Origin: Hydrogeniiclostridium mannosilyticum
GTDB lineage: Bacteria; Bacillota; Clostridia; Oscillospirales; Acutalibacteraceae
DNA length: 64,000 nucleotides
Reading direction: 5' to 3'
Assembly (NCBI RefSeq): GCF_003268275.1
Contig: NZ_QLYR01000006.1
Location: 62,001 to 126,000 of the forward strand
Position numbers and translations under genes: made by a program. Shown piece after piece: positions 17,361 to 24,549 of this stretch (the stretch's first letter is position 1; each line of letters begins with the position of its first letter). The notes under the pieces were generated by a model. That model saw only the letters and a list, made by a program, of their open reading frames with translations, had not been told where the DNA came from and did no database searches.

Positions 17361-19301
17361 TTATAAGCACTCCTTCAGGCTGCCGGTCCGGTAGGCCGCC
17401 AGCAGGTCCTGCAGCTCCTCAATCTGGCGGATCAGCTTTTTGCCGGTATCCGTGTCGCGCACAGTCACACGCTTAGGCATCAGCTGGACAATCTGCACCC
17501 GGGGCGCATTCTGCGACAGGTTCCGGCGCACCTCCTCAAAGGGCTTATGCTCCGCCAGGGCCAGGTGGTGGGAATTGGAAATCAGCGTGTAGCCGCCAAT
17601 GCCCGTCTGCCCATGGTAGGCCTTGGAGATGCCGCCGTCAATCATGAACAGCAGGCCGCCCCCCTTAATGGGGCTTTCGCCCTTGCGCGGCTTTACCGGC
17701 ACATGCCCGTTGACAATGTGCGACTGCGCCGGGTCCAGGCCGAACTCGTGCAGGATCTTCTCGCAGGCCGGACGCTCCTCCACCAACCTGTAATAGGGGT
17801 TGAGCGTTTCTGTGTGCGTCTTCGGGTCGGCGATAAAATAGCGCTCAAAGGCAGCGAGCTTGCTCTTGCCGAACAACGGGGACTTAGGCCCGCACCAGAG
17901 GTACCAGATAAAGTCCACCGCGTCCTGCTTCGCCGCGGAATCCGCCGGGGCAAAGCAGGCGTCGTGAACGCGCCCGCGGATGTAGTCGAGGTAGTTTTTA
18001 CCCCAGAGCTCCTTGCCGCCGAAGGAGACATGCTCAAACGCCCCGTCCTCCGTCATTGGGATACACCCGTGGTAGAGGAGGTTGGCGTTAAAGCACTTGT
18101 ACATGCCACCATTGGAGTACAGAAAACGCAGGTGCTTTTGCAGCAGCGCGCTATGGGAGAAGGAGAGCGCCAGCGTATGCACCAGCTCCTCCTCCTGAAC
18201 GGTCAGGGCGAGCGGGTCGGCGGGGTCCACCGTGGGAAAGAGCGTGTCGCGCAGCGGGTAGGCCTCCCCGTCCAGCCGAACCGTACCCGCCTGAAAATCG
18301 ACCTTATCCAGCAGAATGCGGTCCTCCATTTGGTATTCGGGGTGGCGCTTAATCAGCTGCCCCTCCAGCTTAAACTGAATGACTGCAATGGCTTTATGCA
18401 TCTTAGCCGCCAGGCCCGCGTCCACAGGGTCGTAGGTGTTCTGGTCCAGCAAATGCGGCGCGAAGAGCGCGCAGGGGTCGTCGCTGTAGACCTGTGCGGC
18501 AAAGGTAGAGAGCGCGCGCAGGTTGATGCCATAGCCATCCTCCAGCAGGTCAAAATTATTGTAGCTGATGCCCTGGCGCACCACGTTCGCCATACAGGCG
18601 GTGTTGCCCGCCTGGGCGCCGATCCAGCCAATATCGTGGTTGCCCCACTGGATGTCCACAGCCTGAAAGCCCATCAGCTCCTCCATGATCTGGTCCGCGC
18701 GCGGGCCGCGGTCAAAGATGTCGCCGATGATATGGAGGCGGTCGATGCAGCACTGGCGGATCAGGCGGCAGAGCACCGTAATGAAGGGCTCCGCCACACC
18801 GGTGTTGACAATGGAGCAGATGATCTCGGTGTAATAATCCTCCTTGTTCTCCTCCGTGTCCGCATGCAGCAGCTCGTCGATGATATAGGCGAACTGGCCG
18901 GGGATTTTTTTACGCACCTTAGAGCGCGTATATTTGGAGGACACCGCCCGGCAGACCTGAACCAGCCGGTAGATGGTAATGCGGCACCAGTCCTCAAAGC
19001 CGGCCCTGTCCTGCTGCGCCTGCAGCGTCTCCTCCGGCTGGTAAATCAACGCGGAAAGCAGCGCGCGGTCCGCCTCGCCGACGGAGTTTTGAAACAGGGT
19101 TTCAATTTTATCCCGCACCACGCCGGAGGCGCTGTTGAGCAAATAGCGGAAGGCCTCGCTCTCCCCATGCAGGTCGCTGAAAAAATACTCCGTCCCCTTC
19201 GGCAGGCAGCAGATCGCGTTCAGGTTGATGATTTCGGAGGATGCCGCCGCAATGGTGGGATAATCCTTTGCAAGCAGCTCCAGATAATGCCGGTCCGTCA
19301 T
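17361..19301 (-). CDS. fbp: Fructose-1,6-bisphosphatase, class III
   Basis: A 646-residue enzyme, the usual length for the Firmicute class III family (calcineurin-like phosphoesterase fold, manganese-dependent). Metal-site motifs FSDLHGE (about 42), GDIFDRGP (about 193), WGNHD (about 218) and VNGHVPV (about 530) are intact. It dephosphorylates fructose-1,6-bisphosphate in gluconeogenesis. It is a single-gene unit with a promoter at 19410-19438. The complementary strand carries a long open frame which is only a shadow. Confidence 0.97.
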   Translation of the reverse strand: MTDRHYLELLAKDYPTIAAASSEIINLNAICCLPKGTEYFFSDLHGESEAFRYLLNSASGVVRDKIETLFQNSVGEADRALLSALIYQPEETLQAQQDRAGFEDWCRITIYRLVQVCRAVSSKYTRSKVRKKIPGQFAYIIDELLHADTEENKEDYYTEIICSIVNTGVAEPFITVLCRLIRQCCIDRLHIIGDIFDRGPRADQIMEELMGFQAVDIQWGNHDIGWIGAQAGNTACMANVVRQGISYNNFDLLEDGYGINLRALSTFAAQVYSDDPCALFAPHLLDQNTYDPVDAGLAAKMHKAIAVIQFKLEGQLIKRHPEYQMEDRILLDKVDFQAGTVRLDGEAYPLRDTLFPTVDPADPLALTVQEEELVHTLALSFSHSALLQKHLRFLYSNGGMYKCFNANLLYHGCIPMTEDGAFEHVSFGGKELWGKNYLDYIRGRVHDACFAPADSAAKQDAVDFIWYLWCGPKSPLFGKSKLAAFERYFIADPKTHTETLNPYYRLVEERPACEKILHEFGLDPAQSHIVNGHVPVKPRKGESPIKGGGLLFMIDGGISKAYHGQTGIGGYTLISNSHHLALAEHKPFEEVRRNLSQNAPRVQIVQLMPKRVTVRDTDTGKKLIRQIEELQDLLAAYRTGSLKECL

Positions 19302-19409
19302 AGTAAACCTCCTGTTATTGAAATAGCCCCGCGCGCTTGTCCGCCCCGGGGCATACCTTTTAAAAATCGGCCGGCCTGTTTTAAGCCCGACCTGTGGGCC
19401 GATAATTTA

Positions 19410-19438
19410 ATCATAGATAATTTTTCCTAAAAAAGCAA
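19410..19438 (-). promoter_or_regulatory. Sigma-A promoter for fbp
   Basis: On the minus strand: TTGCTT (19433-19438), a 17-base spacer and TATGAT (19410-19415), about 105 bases before the fbp start codon. Confidence 0.6.
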
Positions 19439-19527
19439 TATTTTTCTATAACGCCCATGGTCCTGGCGAAGCCCCTCCCCATCCCATGTTTCGGAGCAAA
19501 AATGCCGAATTTCGGACGATATGAAGC

Positions 19528-19553
19528 GAGGCGCCGGTAGAAACTGGCGCCTC
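19528..19553 (-). terminator. Hairpin after the tiny-gene cluster
   Basis: GAGGCGCC (19528-19535) pairs with GGCGCCTC (19546-19553), about 30 bases after the last stop codon of the leftward cluster. There is no T-run, so it may be a stabiliser or a weak terminator. Confidence 0.4.
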
Positions 19554-19585
19554 GTCTATGATAAACCTAAGTCCTTACACAATAT

Positions 19586-19735
19586 TTACTCTACGATAGC
19601 CCCATTCCCCGCAACAAAAGAGAACGGCTCTGCTGCTAAGCCGCTGGACAAAGTAGGTTCCGCAGCCGATACATTAATAATAAAGAGCGAAAATATAGAG
19701 ATAACGAGCAACAAACTAATAATCTTTTTTGTCAT
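19586..19735 (-). CDS. 49-residue secreted peptide with signal sequence
   Basis: ATG 19733-19735 to TAA 19586-19588. The first ~23 residues are a textbook signal peptide (MTKKIISLLLVISIFSLFII, then NVSAAEP): basic start, hydrophobic core, small residues before a likely signal-peptidase I cut after VSA or SAA. The predicted mature part is about 25 residues, rich in Gly/Ala/Ser and acidic, with no Cys. Its ATG overlaps the TGA of the upstream 74-residue gene (ATGA), so translation is probably coupled. I recognise no family. It could be a signalling or antimicrobial peptide or a secreted factor; nothing adjacent decides. Confidence 0.6.
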   Translation of the reverse strand: MTKKIISLLLVISIFSLFIINVSAAEPTLSSGLAAEPFSFVAGNGAIVE

Positions 19736-19956
19736 CTTGATGCTTCTTTTCTATCTCTTTTTTCTATCACTGCCTGAACAATACCAAGCGCAAGGGAGAG
19801 GGCGCTGACCGCAGCGGTAAACGCAATCGCAGGCCAGCCGACTCTTTGTTCAAACAACCAACTAACCGTTATAAACAGATAAACGGTTCCGTTGAAAAAG
19901 CAAACGCCTTTTCTGAGGTTTAACCGCCGAAAAAAATTTTTCTTTTCCGAGATCAT
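19732..19956 (-). CDS. 74-residue two-span membrane protein of unknown function
   Basis: A basic N-terminus (residues 1-16, Lys/Arg-rich), two hydrophobic segments (about 18-36, VCFFNGTVYLFITVSWLF, and 40-64, GWPAIAFTAAVSALSLALGI), then a charged tail EKRDRKEASR. The positive-inside pattern puts both ends in the cytoplasm. The start has a purine-rich GAGAGGGGTG about 8 bases upstream. It begins only 20 bases after the hairpin that ends the preceding peptide unit, so it is probably reached by read-through. It overlaps the following secreted-peptide gene by 4 bases. No family recognised; a partner or immunity role for the peptide is only a guess. Confidence 0.55.
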   Translation of the reverse strand: MISEKKNFFRRLNLRKGVCFFNGTVYLFITVSWLFEQRVGWPAIAFTAAVSALSLALGIVQAVIEKRDRKEASR

Positions 19957-19975
19957 CCCCTTTCACCCCTCTCGT

Positions 19976-20008
19976 TCAAAATTCCCCGCCGTTTTATCGG
20001 CGGCAGGG
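19976..20008 (-). terminator. Hairpin after peptide gene 3 (possible attenuator)
   Basis: On the minus strand a stem CCGCCG/CGGCGG with flanking GG/CC pairs is followed by AATTTTG. The same hairpin, with small changes, follows peptide gene 2 at 20314-20337. The next gene starts 20 bases beyond it, so it probably lets part of the transcripts through. Confidence 0.55.
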
Positions 20009-20046
20009 AACCGGCCTGCTGTTACCCAGCGGTTGAACGGCCCTTA

Positions 20047-20199
20047 TTAGCTATAAAGAATGGTATTAAATGCTTTAACATCAATGATATGCCCCAGCCA
20101 AAGAAATCCGATTAGAGCAGACGCCCCAACAATAGCTCCCGCAATAATCAGGCCCCAAAACAAGTACCAGCCTGCGGGATGTTCATTTTTAGGGTTCAT
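20047..20199 (-). CDS. 50-residue single-span membrane peptide (copy 3 of 3)
   Basis: ATG 20197-20199 is preceded by GGAGGGC (aggagggctttt before ATG). After a polar MNPKNEHPAG start, one long hydrophobic span (about 11-38) contains spaced glycines (WGLIIAGAIVGASALIGFLW), then a short DVKAFNTILYS tail. It differs from the 51-residue copy at 20372-20527 at only five of 50 positions, plus one extra residue in that copy. It has its own promoter-like block at 20229-20289. No family recognised. Membrane peptides of this size include toxins, bacteriocins, regulators of membrane enzymes and structural subunits; I cannot choose. Confidence 0.65.
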   Translation of the reverse strand: MNPKNEHPAGWYLFWGLIIAGAIVGASALIGFLWLGHIIDVKAFNTILYS

Positions 20200-20228
20200 A
20201 AAAGCCCTCCTATCACTGCTTTTAAATA

Positions 20229-20289
20229 AAAATACTATATTTTTAACACCTGTAAATATAATTATGATAGATAATATTCGTGTATATAG
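20229..20289 (-). promoter_or_regulatory. Duplicated promoter block upstream of peptide gene 3
   Basis: On the minus strand: TTTACA (20251-20256), a 16-base spacer and TATTTT (20229-20234), with CTATATACACGAAT (20276-20289) and TATCATAATTATA further upstream. The same elements occur upstream of peptide gene 1 at 20744-20809. Confidence 0.55.
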
Positions 20290-20294
20290 AAAGA

Positions 20295-20337
20295 AAAACA
20301 AACACAAAATCCCCCGCCGCTTTATCGGCGGCAGGGG
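20295..20337 (-). terminator. Terminator after peptide gene 2
   Basis: CCGCCG (20314-20319) pairs with CGGCGG (20326-20331), with outer C/G pairs. On the minus strand it is followed by ATTTTGTGTTTGTTTTTC. Confidence 0.65.
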
Positions 20338-20371
20338 ACCGGCCTGCTGTTATCCGGCGGTCGAGCGGCCT

Positions 20372-20527
20372 TTATTGTCTGTAAAGAATCGTATCGAATG
20401 CTTTAACATCAACAATATGCCCCAGCCAAAGAAATCCAATTAAAACAGAGGCCCCAACAATAGCTCCCGCAATAATCAGGCCCCAAAACAAGTACCAGCC
20501 CGCGGGACGTTCATTTTTAGGGTTCAT
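20372..20527 (-). CDS. 51-residue single-span membrane peptide (copy 2 of 3)
   Basis: MNPKNERPAG, then a glycine-spaced hydrophobic span (WYLFWGLIIAGAIVGASVLI), then GHIVDVKAFDTILYRQ. GGAGGG precedes the ATG. It lies 34 bases after peptide gene 1 with no promoter between, so the two are co-transcribed. The whole unit, from the ribosome-binding site through the 3' hairpin (about 240 bases), is repeated as copy 3 at 19981-20222 with high identity, a recent tandem duplication. No family recognised. Confidence 0.65.
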   Translation of the reverse strand: MNPKNERPAGWYLFWGLIIAGAIVGASVLIGFLWLGHIVDVKAFDTILYRQ

Positions 20528-20561
20528 AAAAGCCCTCCCATCACTGCTTTTTATATAACCA

Positions 20562-20711
20562 TTAGTTAAATGCAATTTGTCCAAGCATATCCGCAAGGTA
20601 GACAAAGCCATTCTTTATGGCGGTGCCAATAACAACGGTTCCAATAATAATGGAGACCCCGATAATGGCGGCACAAATATATTTTCCGGTATTATTATGT
20701 TTTGGCTCCAT
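20562..20711 (-). CDS. 49-residue single-span membrane peptide (copy 1 of 3, divergent)
   Basis: ATG 20709-20711, with GGGAG 7 bases upstream. The peptide keeps the plan of copies 2 and 3 (M-x-P-K-x-N start, glycine-spaced hydrophobic span YICAAIIGVSIIIGTVVIG, acidic residue near position 41, short tail LGQIAFN) but is otherwise diverged. It is first in the leftward cluster and has its own promoter at 20744-20772. No family recognised. Base composition is clearly more A+T-rich than the flanking hydrogenase and fbp genes. Confidence 0.6.
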   Translation of the reverse strand: MEPKHNNTGKYICAAIIGVSIIIGTVVIGTAIKNGFVYLADMLGQIAFN

Positions 20712-20743
20712 CGTAATTCTCCCATTTTTATTTTCTTTATTAA

Positions 20744-20809
20744 AAAATACCATATTTTTTTATATTTGTAAATATAATTATGATATATAGATGACATTCG
20801 TGTATATAG
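20744..20809 (-). promoter_or_regulatory. Promoter block upstream of peptide gene 1
   Basis: On the minus strand: TTTACA (20767-20772), a 17-base spacer and TATTTT (20744-20749). Upstream lie TATCATAATTATA and CTATATACACGAAT (20796-20809), conserved with the block at 20229-20289. This conserved upstream part may be an activator site (inference). Confidence 0.6.
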
Positions 20810-20856
20810 AATAAGAGATCCGTCGATTTTCTCATAAAGCCTTATTAAAAATACAC

Positions 20857-20895
20857 ACAAAAACCCCTCCCGTCCAGGCCAATGAACGGGAGGGG
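20857..20895 (-). terminator. Terminator of the hydrogenase operon
   Basis: CCCCTCCCGT (20864-20873) pairs with ACGGGAGGGG (20886-20895). On the minus strand the hairpin runs into TTTTTGTGTG. The plus-strand side also ends in a T-run (20898-20903), so it may work both ways. Confidence 0.85.
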
Positions 20896-20974
20896 CCGTT
20901 TTTATAATCGTTTTCACGGCAAACCAAATCGGTCACCGGACGGCTTCCGGCATCCTATAGGAGCGGGAACCGGC

Positions 20975-22720
20975 TTAGAAGCGCTTGCGGGGCACGTAAT
21001 GGGTGTGCAGCAGCTCGTGCGCCTTATGGCTGCCGGGCTCGCCCAGGTACTCCGCGTAAACCTTTTTAATCAATGGGCTTTCATGGCTCTTACGCAGCGG
21101 CAGGTTTTTGTCCTCGTCATAAAGGGCCTTGGCGCGCTCGGCCTTCAGGTCGGTGAAATTGCGCACATCGGCGGGCTGAACCGGCTGGCCGCCGCCGTTG
21201 ACACAGCCGCCCGGGCAGCACATGATCTCGACGAACTGGTAATCCGCCTCGCCGCTTTGAATCTTCTTCAGCACGGCATCCGCGTTTTTCAGGCCGCTGA
21301 CCGCCGCCACCTTCACATCCATACCGGCAATGTGGTAGACAGCCTCTTTGATGCCCTCGGTGCCGCGGATCTCATGATAGTCTACGTTTTCAACGCTGCG
21401 GTTTTCCAGCACGTCGGCCGCGGTCCGCAGGGCTGCCTCCATCACGCCGCCGGTCGCGCCGAAGATGACGGCGGCACCGGTGGCCTCGCCCATGGCCTCG
21501 TCGAATTTCTCGTCGGGCAGGCGGTTGAAGTCGATGCGGCAGCGGCGGATGAGCCGCGCCAGTTCACGGGTGGTCAGGCTGATGTCGGTATCCTGCAGGC
21601 CTTCGCCTGCGCCGGACATACCGTCGCGCCCGGTCTCGAACTTTTTCGCGGTACAGGGCATGATGCTGACGGAAACAATATTCTTCGGGTCGATGCCCTC
21701 CTTCTCCGCAAACCAAGATTTAATCATAGCGCCGGTCATGGACTGCGGGGACTTGCAGGTGGAAAGGTGCGGCAGCAGATCCGGGTAATAGTGCTCGCAG
21801 AATTTGACCCAGCCGGGGGAGCAGGAGGTAATCATCGGCAGCACGCCGCCGTTCTGCACACGGCCCAGGAACTCGTGCGCCTCCTCCATAATGGTCAGGT
21901 CCGCGCCGAAATCGGTGTCAAACACCTTGTCAAAGCCGATGCGGCGCAGGGCGGCGACCATTTTGCCCTCCACGTTGGAGCCCACCGGCATGCCGAAGCA
22001 TTCGCCCAGCGTTGCGCGGATGGAGGGGGCCGTCTGCACGACAACGTACTTGCTCGGGTCGTTGATGGCGTCCAGCACCTCGTCGCACTGGTCGCGTTCG
22101 GTCAGCGCGCCGGTCGGGCAGGCCACAATGCACTGGCCGCAGGCCACGCAGGCCACATCGGCCAAATCGCGCTCAAACATGCAGCCGATATGCGTGTCAA
22201 AGCCACGGCTGTTGGGGCCGATAACCGCTACGTGCTGATCCGCGCAGGCAGCCACACAGCGGCGGCAGAGAATGCACTTGGAGTTGTCGCGCACCAGGTA
22301 GGCGGTGGACTCATCGCGGCGGGTGTCCGGCATAGCGCCGTCAAAGCGGTCCGCGCTTTCCACCCCCAGCTCATTGCACAGCTGCTGCAGCTCGCACGCG
22401 CCGCTGCGCGAGCAGGTCAGGCACTTGCGGTTATGTACGGAGAGCAGGAGCTCCAGCGTCGTTTTGCGGGACTCGAGCACCTTCGGGGTGTTGGTGAACA
22501 CCTCCATCCCCTCGTTGACCGGGTAGACGCAGGCGGCCATCAGGCTGCGCGCACCCTTGATCTCGACCACGCACATGCGGCACGCACCGATTTCGTTGAT
22601 ATCCTTCAGGTAGCAGAGCGTCGGAATATTGATGCCCGCTTCTCTCGCCGCCTCAAGGACCGTATATCCCGCCGGTACAGAAAGGGGGATGTTGTTGATT
22701 TTAATATTGACCATATCCAT
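20975..22720 (-). CDS. hndD: [FeFe]-hydrogenase catalytic subunit (HndD/HydA type)
   Basis: A 581-residue enzyme with the modular layout of trimeric/tetrameric NAD(P)-linked hydrogenases: an N-terminal [2Fe-2S] domain (CYLKDINEIGACRMC), a His/Cys [4Fe-4S] site (HNRKCLTCSRSGAC), two ferredoxin-type clusters (CILCRRC; CVACGQCIVACP) and the H-cluster domain with loops TSCSPGW, MPCTAKKFE and EIMCCPGGCVNGGG. It makes or uses H2 with electrons from NADH and/or ferredoxin. The first loop reads TSCS rather than the textbook TSCC (see findings). Last gene of the operon, 18 bases after hndC. Confidence 0.95.
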   Translation of the reverse strand: MDMVNIKINNIPLSVPAGYTVLEAAREAGINIPTLCYLKDINEIGACRMCVVEIKGARSLMAACVYPVNEGMEVFTNTPKVLESRKTTLELLLSVHNRKCLTCSRSGACELQQLCNELGVESADRFDGAMPDTRRDESTAYLVRDNSKCILCRRCVAACADQHVAVIGPNSRGFDTHIGCMFERDLADVACVACGQCIVACPTGALTERDQCDEVLDAINDPSKYVVVQTAPSIRATLGECFGMPVGSNVEGKMVAALRRIGFDKVFDTDFGADLTIMEEAHEFLGRVQNGGVLPMITSCSPGWVKFCEHYYPDLLPHLSTCKSPQSMTGAMIKSWFAEKEGIDPKNIVSVSIMPCTAKKFETGRDGMSGAGEGLQDTDISLTTRELARLIRRCRIDFNRLPDEKFDEAMGEATGAAVIFGATGGVMEAALRTAADVLENRSVENVDYHEIRGTEGIKEAVYHIAGMDVKVAAVSGLKNADAVLKKIQSGEADYQFVEIMCCPGGCVNGGGQPVQPADVRNFTDLKAERAKALYDEDKNLPLRKSHESPLIKKVYAEYLGEPGSHKAHELLHTHYVPRKRF

Positions 22721-22738
22721 TATCCTTCTCCCCTTTCG

Positions 22739-24529
22739 TTATCTTTTCACAATGGCGCCGAACCTGCATTTTTCCATACAGGCGCCGCACTTGATGCATT
22801 TGGACGTGTCAATGACGTGAGGCTGCTTGACCGTGCCGGTAATGGCCCCAACCGGGCAATTGCGCGCGCACAGCGTACAGCCGCGGCACTTATCCGCCTC
22901 AATATGGTAGTTGGTGAGCGCCTTGCACACGCCTGCCGGGCAGCGATGCTCGGTGACATGGGCAATGTACTCATCGCGGAAATATTTCAGGGTCGAAAGC
23001 ACGGGGTTGGGCGCGGTCTGGCCCAGCGCGCAGAGGGAGTTCTCCTTGAGGTAGTAGCACAGCTCCTCCATGCGGTCAATATCCTCCAGCGTGCCCTTGC
23101 CGTCGGTGATCTTCGTCAGCAGCTCCAGCAGGCGGCGGGTGCCGACGCGGCAGGGGGTGCACTTTCCGCAGGATTCGTCGACGGTGAACTCGAGGAAGAA
23201 TTTGGCGATGTCCACCATGCAGGTGGTGTCGTCCATGACGATCATGCCGCCGGAGCCCATCATGGCGCCGATGGCGGTCAGGTTGTCGTAATCAATCTTA
23301 ATGTCGAGCTCCGAGGCCGGAATGCAGCCGCCGGAGGGGCCGCCCGTCTGGGCCGCCTTGAAGGCGTGGCCGTTCGGCACGCCGCCGCCGATCTCTTCGA
23401 CAATTTCACGCAGCGTGGTGCCCATGGGTACCTCCACCAGGCCGGTGTGGTTGATCTTGCCGCCCAAAGCAAACACCTTGGTGCCGGCGGATTTTTCCGT
23501 GCCGATGGAGTGGAACCACTCCGCGCCGTTGAGGATGATCTGGGTAATATTGGCCCAGGTCTCCACATTGTTGAGGATGGTGGGCTTTTGAAACAGGCCC
23601 TTGAGCGCCGGGAACGGCGGACGGGGCCGCGGCTCTCCGCGCTTGCCCTCAATGGAGGTCATCAGCGCCGTCTCTTCGCCGCAGACAAACGCGCCCGCGC
23701 CGAGCCGGAGCTCAATGTCGAAGTCAAAGCCGGAGCCGAAGATATTCTTGCCGAGGAAGCCCTTTTCGCGGGACTGCCGCAGCGCAATCTGCAGGCGCTT
23801 GACGGCGATGGGGTACTCGGCGCGTATGTAGATGTAGCCCTGGGTGGAGCCGATGGCATAACCGGCGATGGTCATGGCCTCCAGCACGGTGTGGGGGTCG
23901 CCCTCCAGGATAGAGCGGTCCATGAACGCGCCCGGGTCGCCCTCGTCGGCGTTGCAGCACACATACTTCTGGTCGGCCTGGTTGGCAGCCGCAAAGCTCC
24001 ACTTCAGGCCGGTGGGAAAGCCCGCGCCGCCGCGGCCGCGCAGGCCGGAGGCCTTCATCACGCCAATGACCTCCTGCGGGGTCATCTCCTTCAGAACCTT
24101 TGCCAGGGCGGTGTAGCCGTCAACCGCAATATACTCGCTAATATCCTCGGGGTTGATGACGCCGCAGTTGCGCAGCGCGATGCGGCGCTGCTTGGCGTAG
24201 AACGGGGTCTCGCTCAGGGAACGGATCGAACCGTCCTCAGACACCGTCTCTTTATACAGCAGGCGCTTGACGGCCTTGCCCTTGAGCAGGTGCTCCTCGA
24301 CAATCTCGGGGATGTCCTCCACCTGAACCATGCTGTAGAAGGAACCTTCCGGATAGACGATCATGATCGGGCCGAGCGCGCACAGGCCAAAGCAGCCGGT
24401 GCGCACAACGTTGACCTCATCCTCCAGGCCGTGCCGCGCGATTTCTTCCTGTAGCTTTTCAATAATTTTTTCGCTGTTGGAGGAGGTACACCCGGTACCC
24501 CCGCAAACCAGTACGTCAGTGCGATACAT
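22739..24529 (-). CDS. hndC: NAD(P)H-binding flavoprotein subunit of hydrogenase (NuoF-like)
   Basis: A 596-residue protein. An N-terminal thioredoxin-like [2Fe-2S] domain (CGGTGCTSSNS, then RTGCFGLCALGP) is followed by the NuoF core with the NADH/FMN motif SGLRGRGGAGFPTGLKW and FVCGEETALMTSIEG, a [4Fe-4S] site ESCGKCTPCRVGTRR, and a C-terminal ferredoxin domain (CRGCTLCARNCP; CIKCGACMEKC). It passes electrons between NAD(P)H and HndD, and probably bears the flavin used for bifurcation. I chose ATG 24529 (MYRTDVLVCGG) with GGGAGA upstream rather than the ATG at 24553. Confidence 0.96.
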   Translation of the reverse strand: MYRTDVLVCGGTGCTSSNSEKIIEKLQEEIARHGLEDEVNVVRTGCFGLCALGPIMIVYPEGSFYSMVQVEDIPEIVEEHLLKGKAVKRLLYKETVSEDGSIRSLSETPFYAKQRRIALRNCGVINPEDISEYIAVDGYTALAKVLKEMTPQEVIGVMKASGLRGRGGAGFPTGLKWSFAAANQADQKYVCCNADEGDPGAFMDRSILEGDPHTVLEAMTIAGYAIGSTQGYIYIRAEYPIAVKRLQIALRQSREKGFLGKNIFGSGFDFDIELRLGAGAFVCGEETALMTSIEGKRGEPRPRPPFPALKGLFQKPTILNNVETWANITQIILNGAEWFHSIGTEKSAGTKVFALGGKINHTGLVEVPMGTTLREIVEEIGGGVPNGHAFKAAQTGGPSGGCIPASELDIKIDYDNLTAIGAMMGSGGMIVMDDTTCMVDIAKFFLEFTVDESCGKCTPCRVGTRRLLELLTKITDGKGTLEDIDRMEELCYYLKENSLCALGQTAPNPVLSTLKYFRDEYIAHVTEHRCPAGVCKALTNYHIEADKCRGCTLCARNCPVGAITGTVKQPHVIDTSKCIKCGACMEKCRFGAIVKR

Positions 24530-24549
24530 TACTCTGTCTCCCTTTAGTC

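Noticed and set aside
17547-19430. Plus-strand open frame of 627 codons opposite fbp
   Set aside because: Shadow of the class III fructose-bisphosphatase gene, which has all metal motifs.
19521-19808. Plus-strand 95-codon frame over the secreted-peptide genes
   Set aside because: It is antisense to two coupled minus-strand genes with signal peptide and ATGA overlap, which are better supported.
20882-24454. Plus-strand open frame of 1190 codons opposite hndC-hndD
   Set aside because: It mirrors G+C-rich hydrogenase codons; the minus-strand genes are certain, and the frame has no ribosome-binding site or family motifs.
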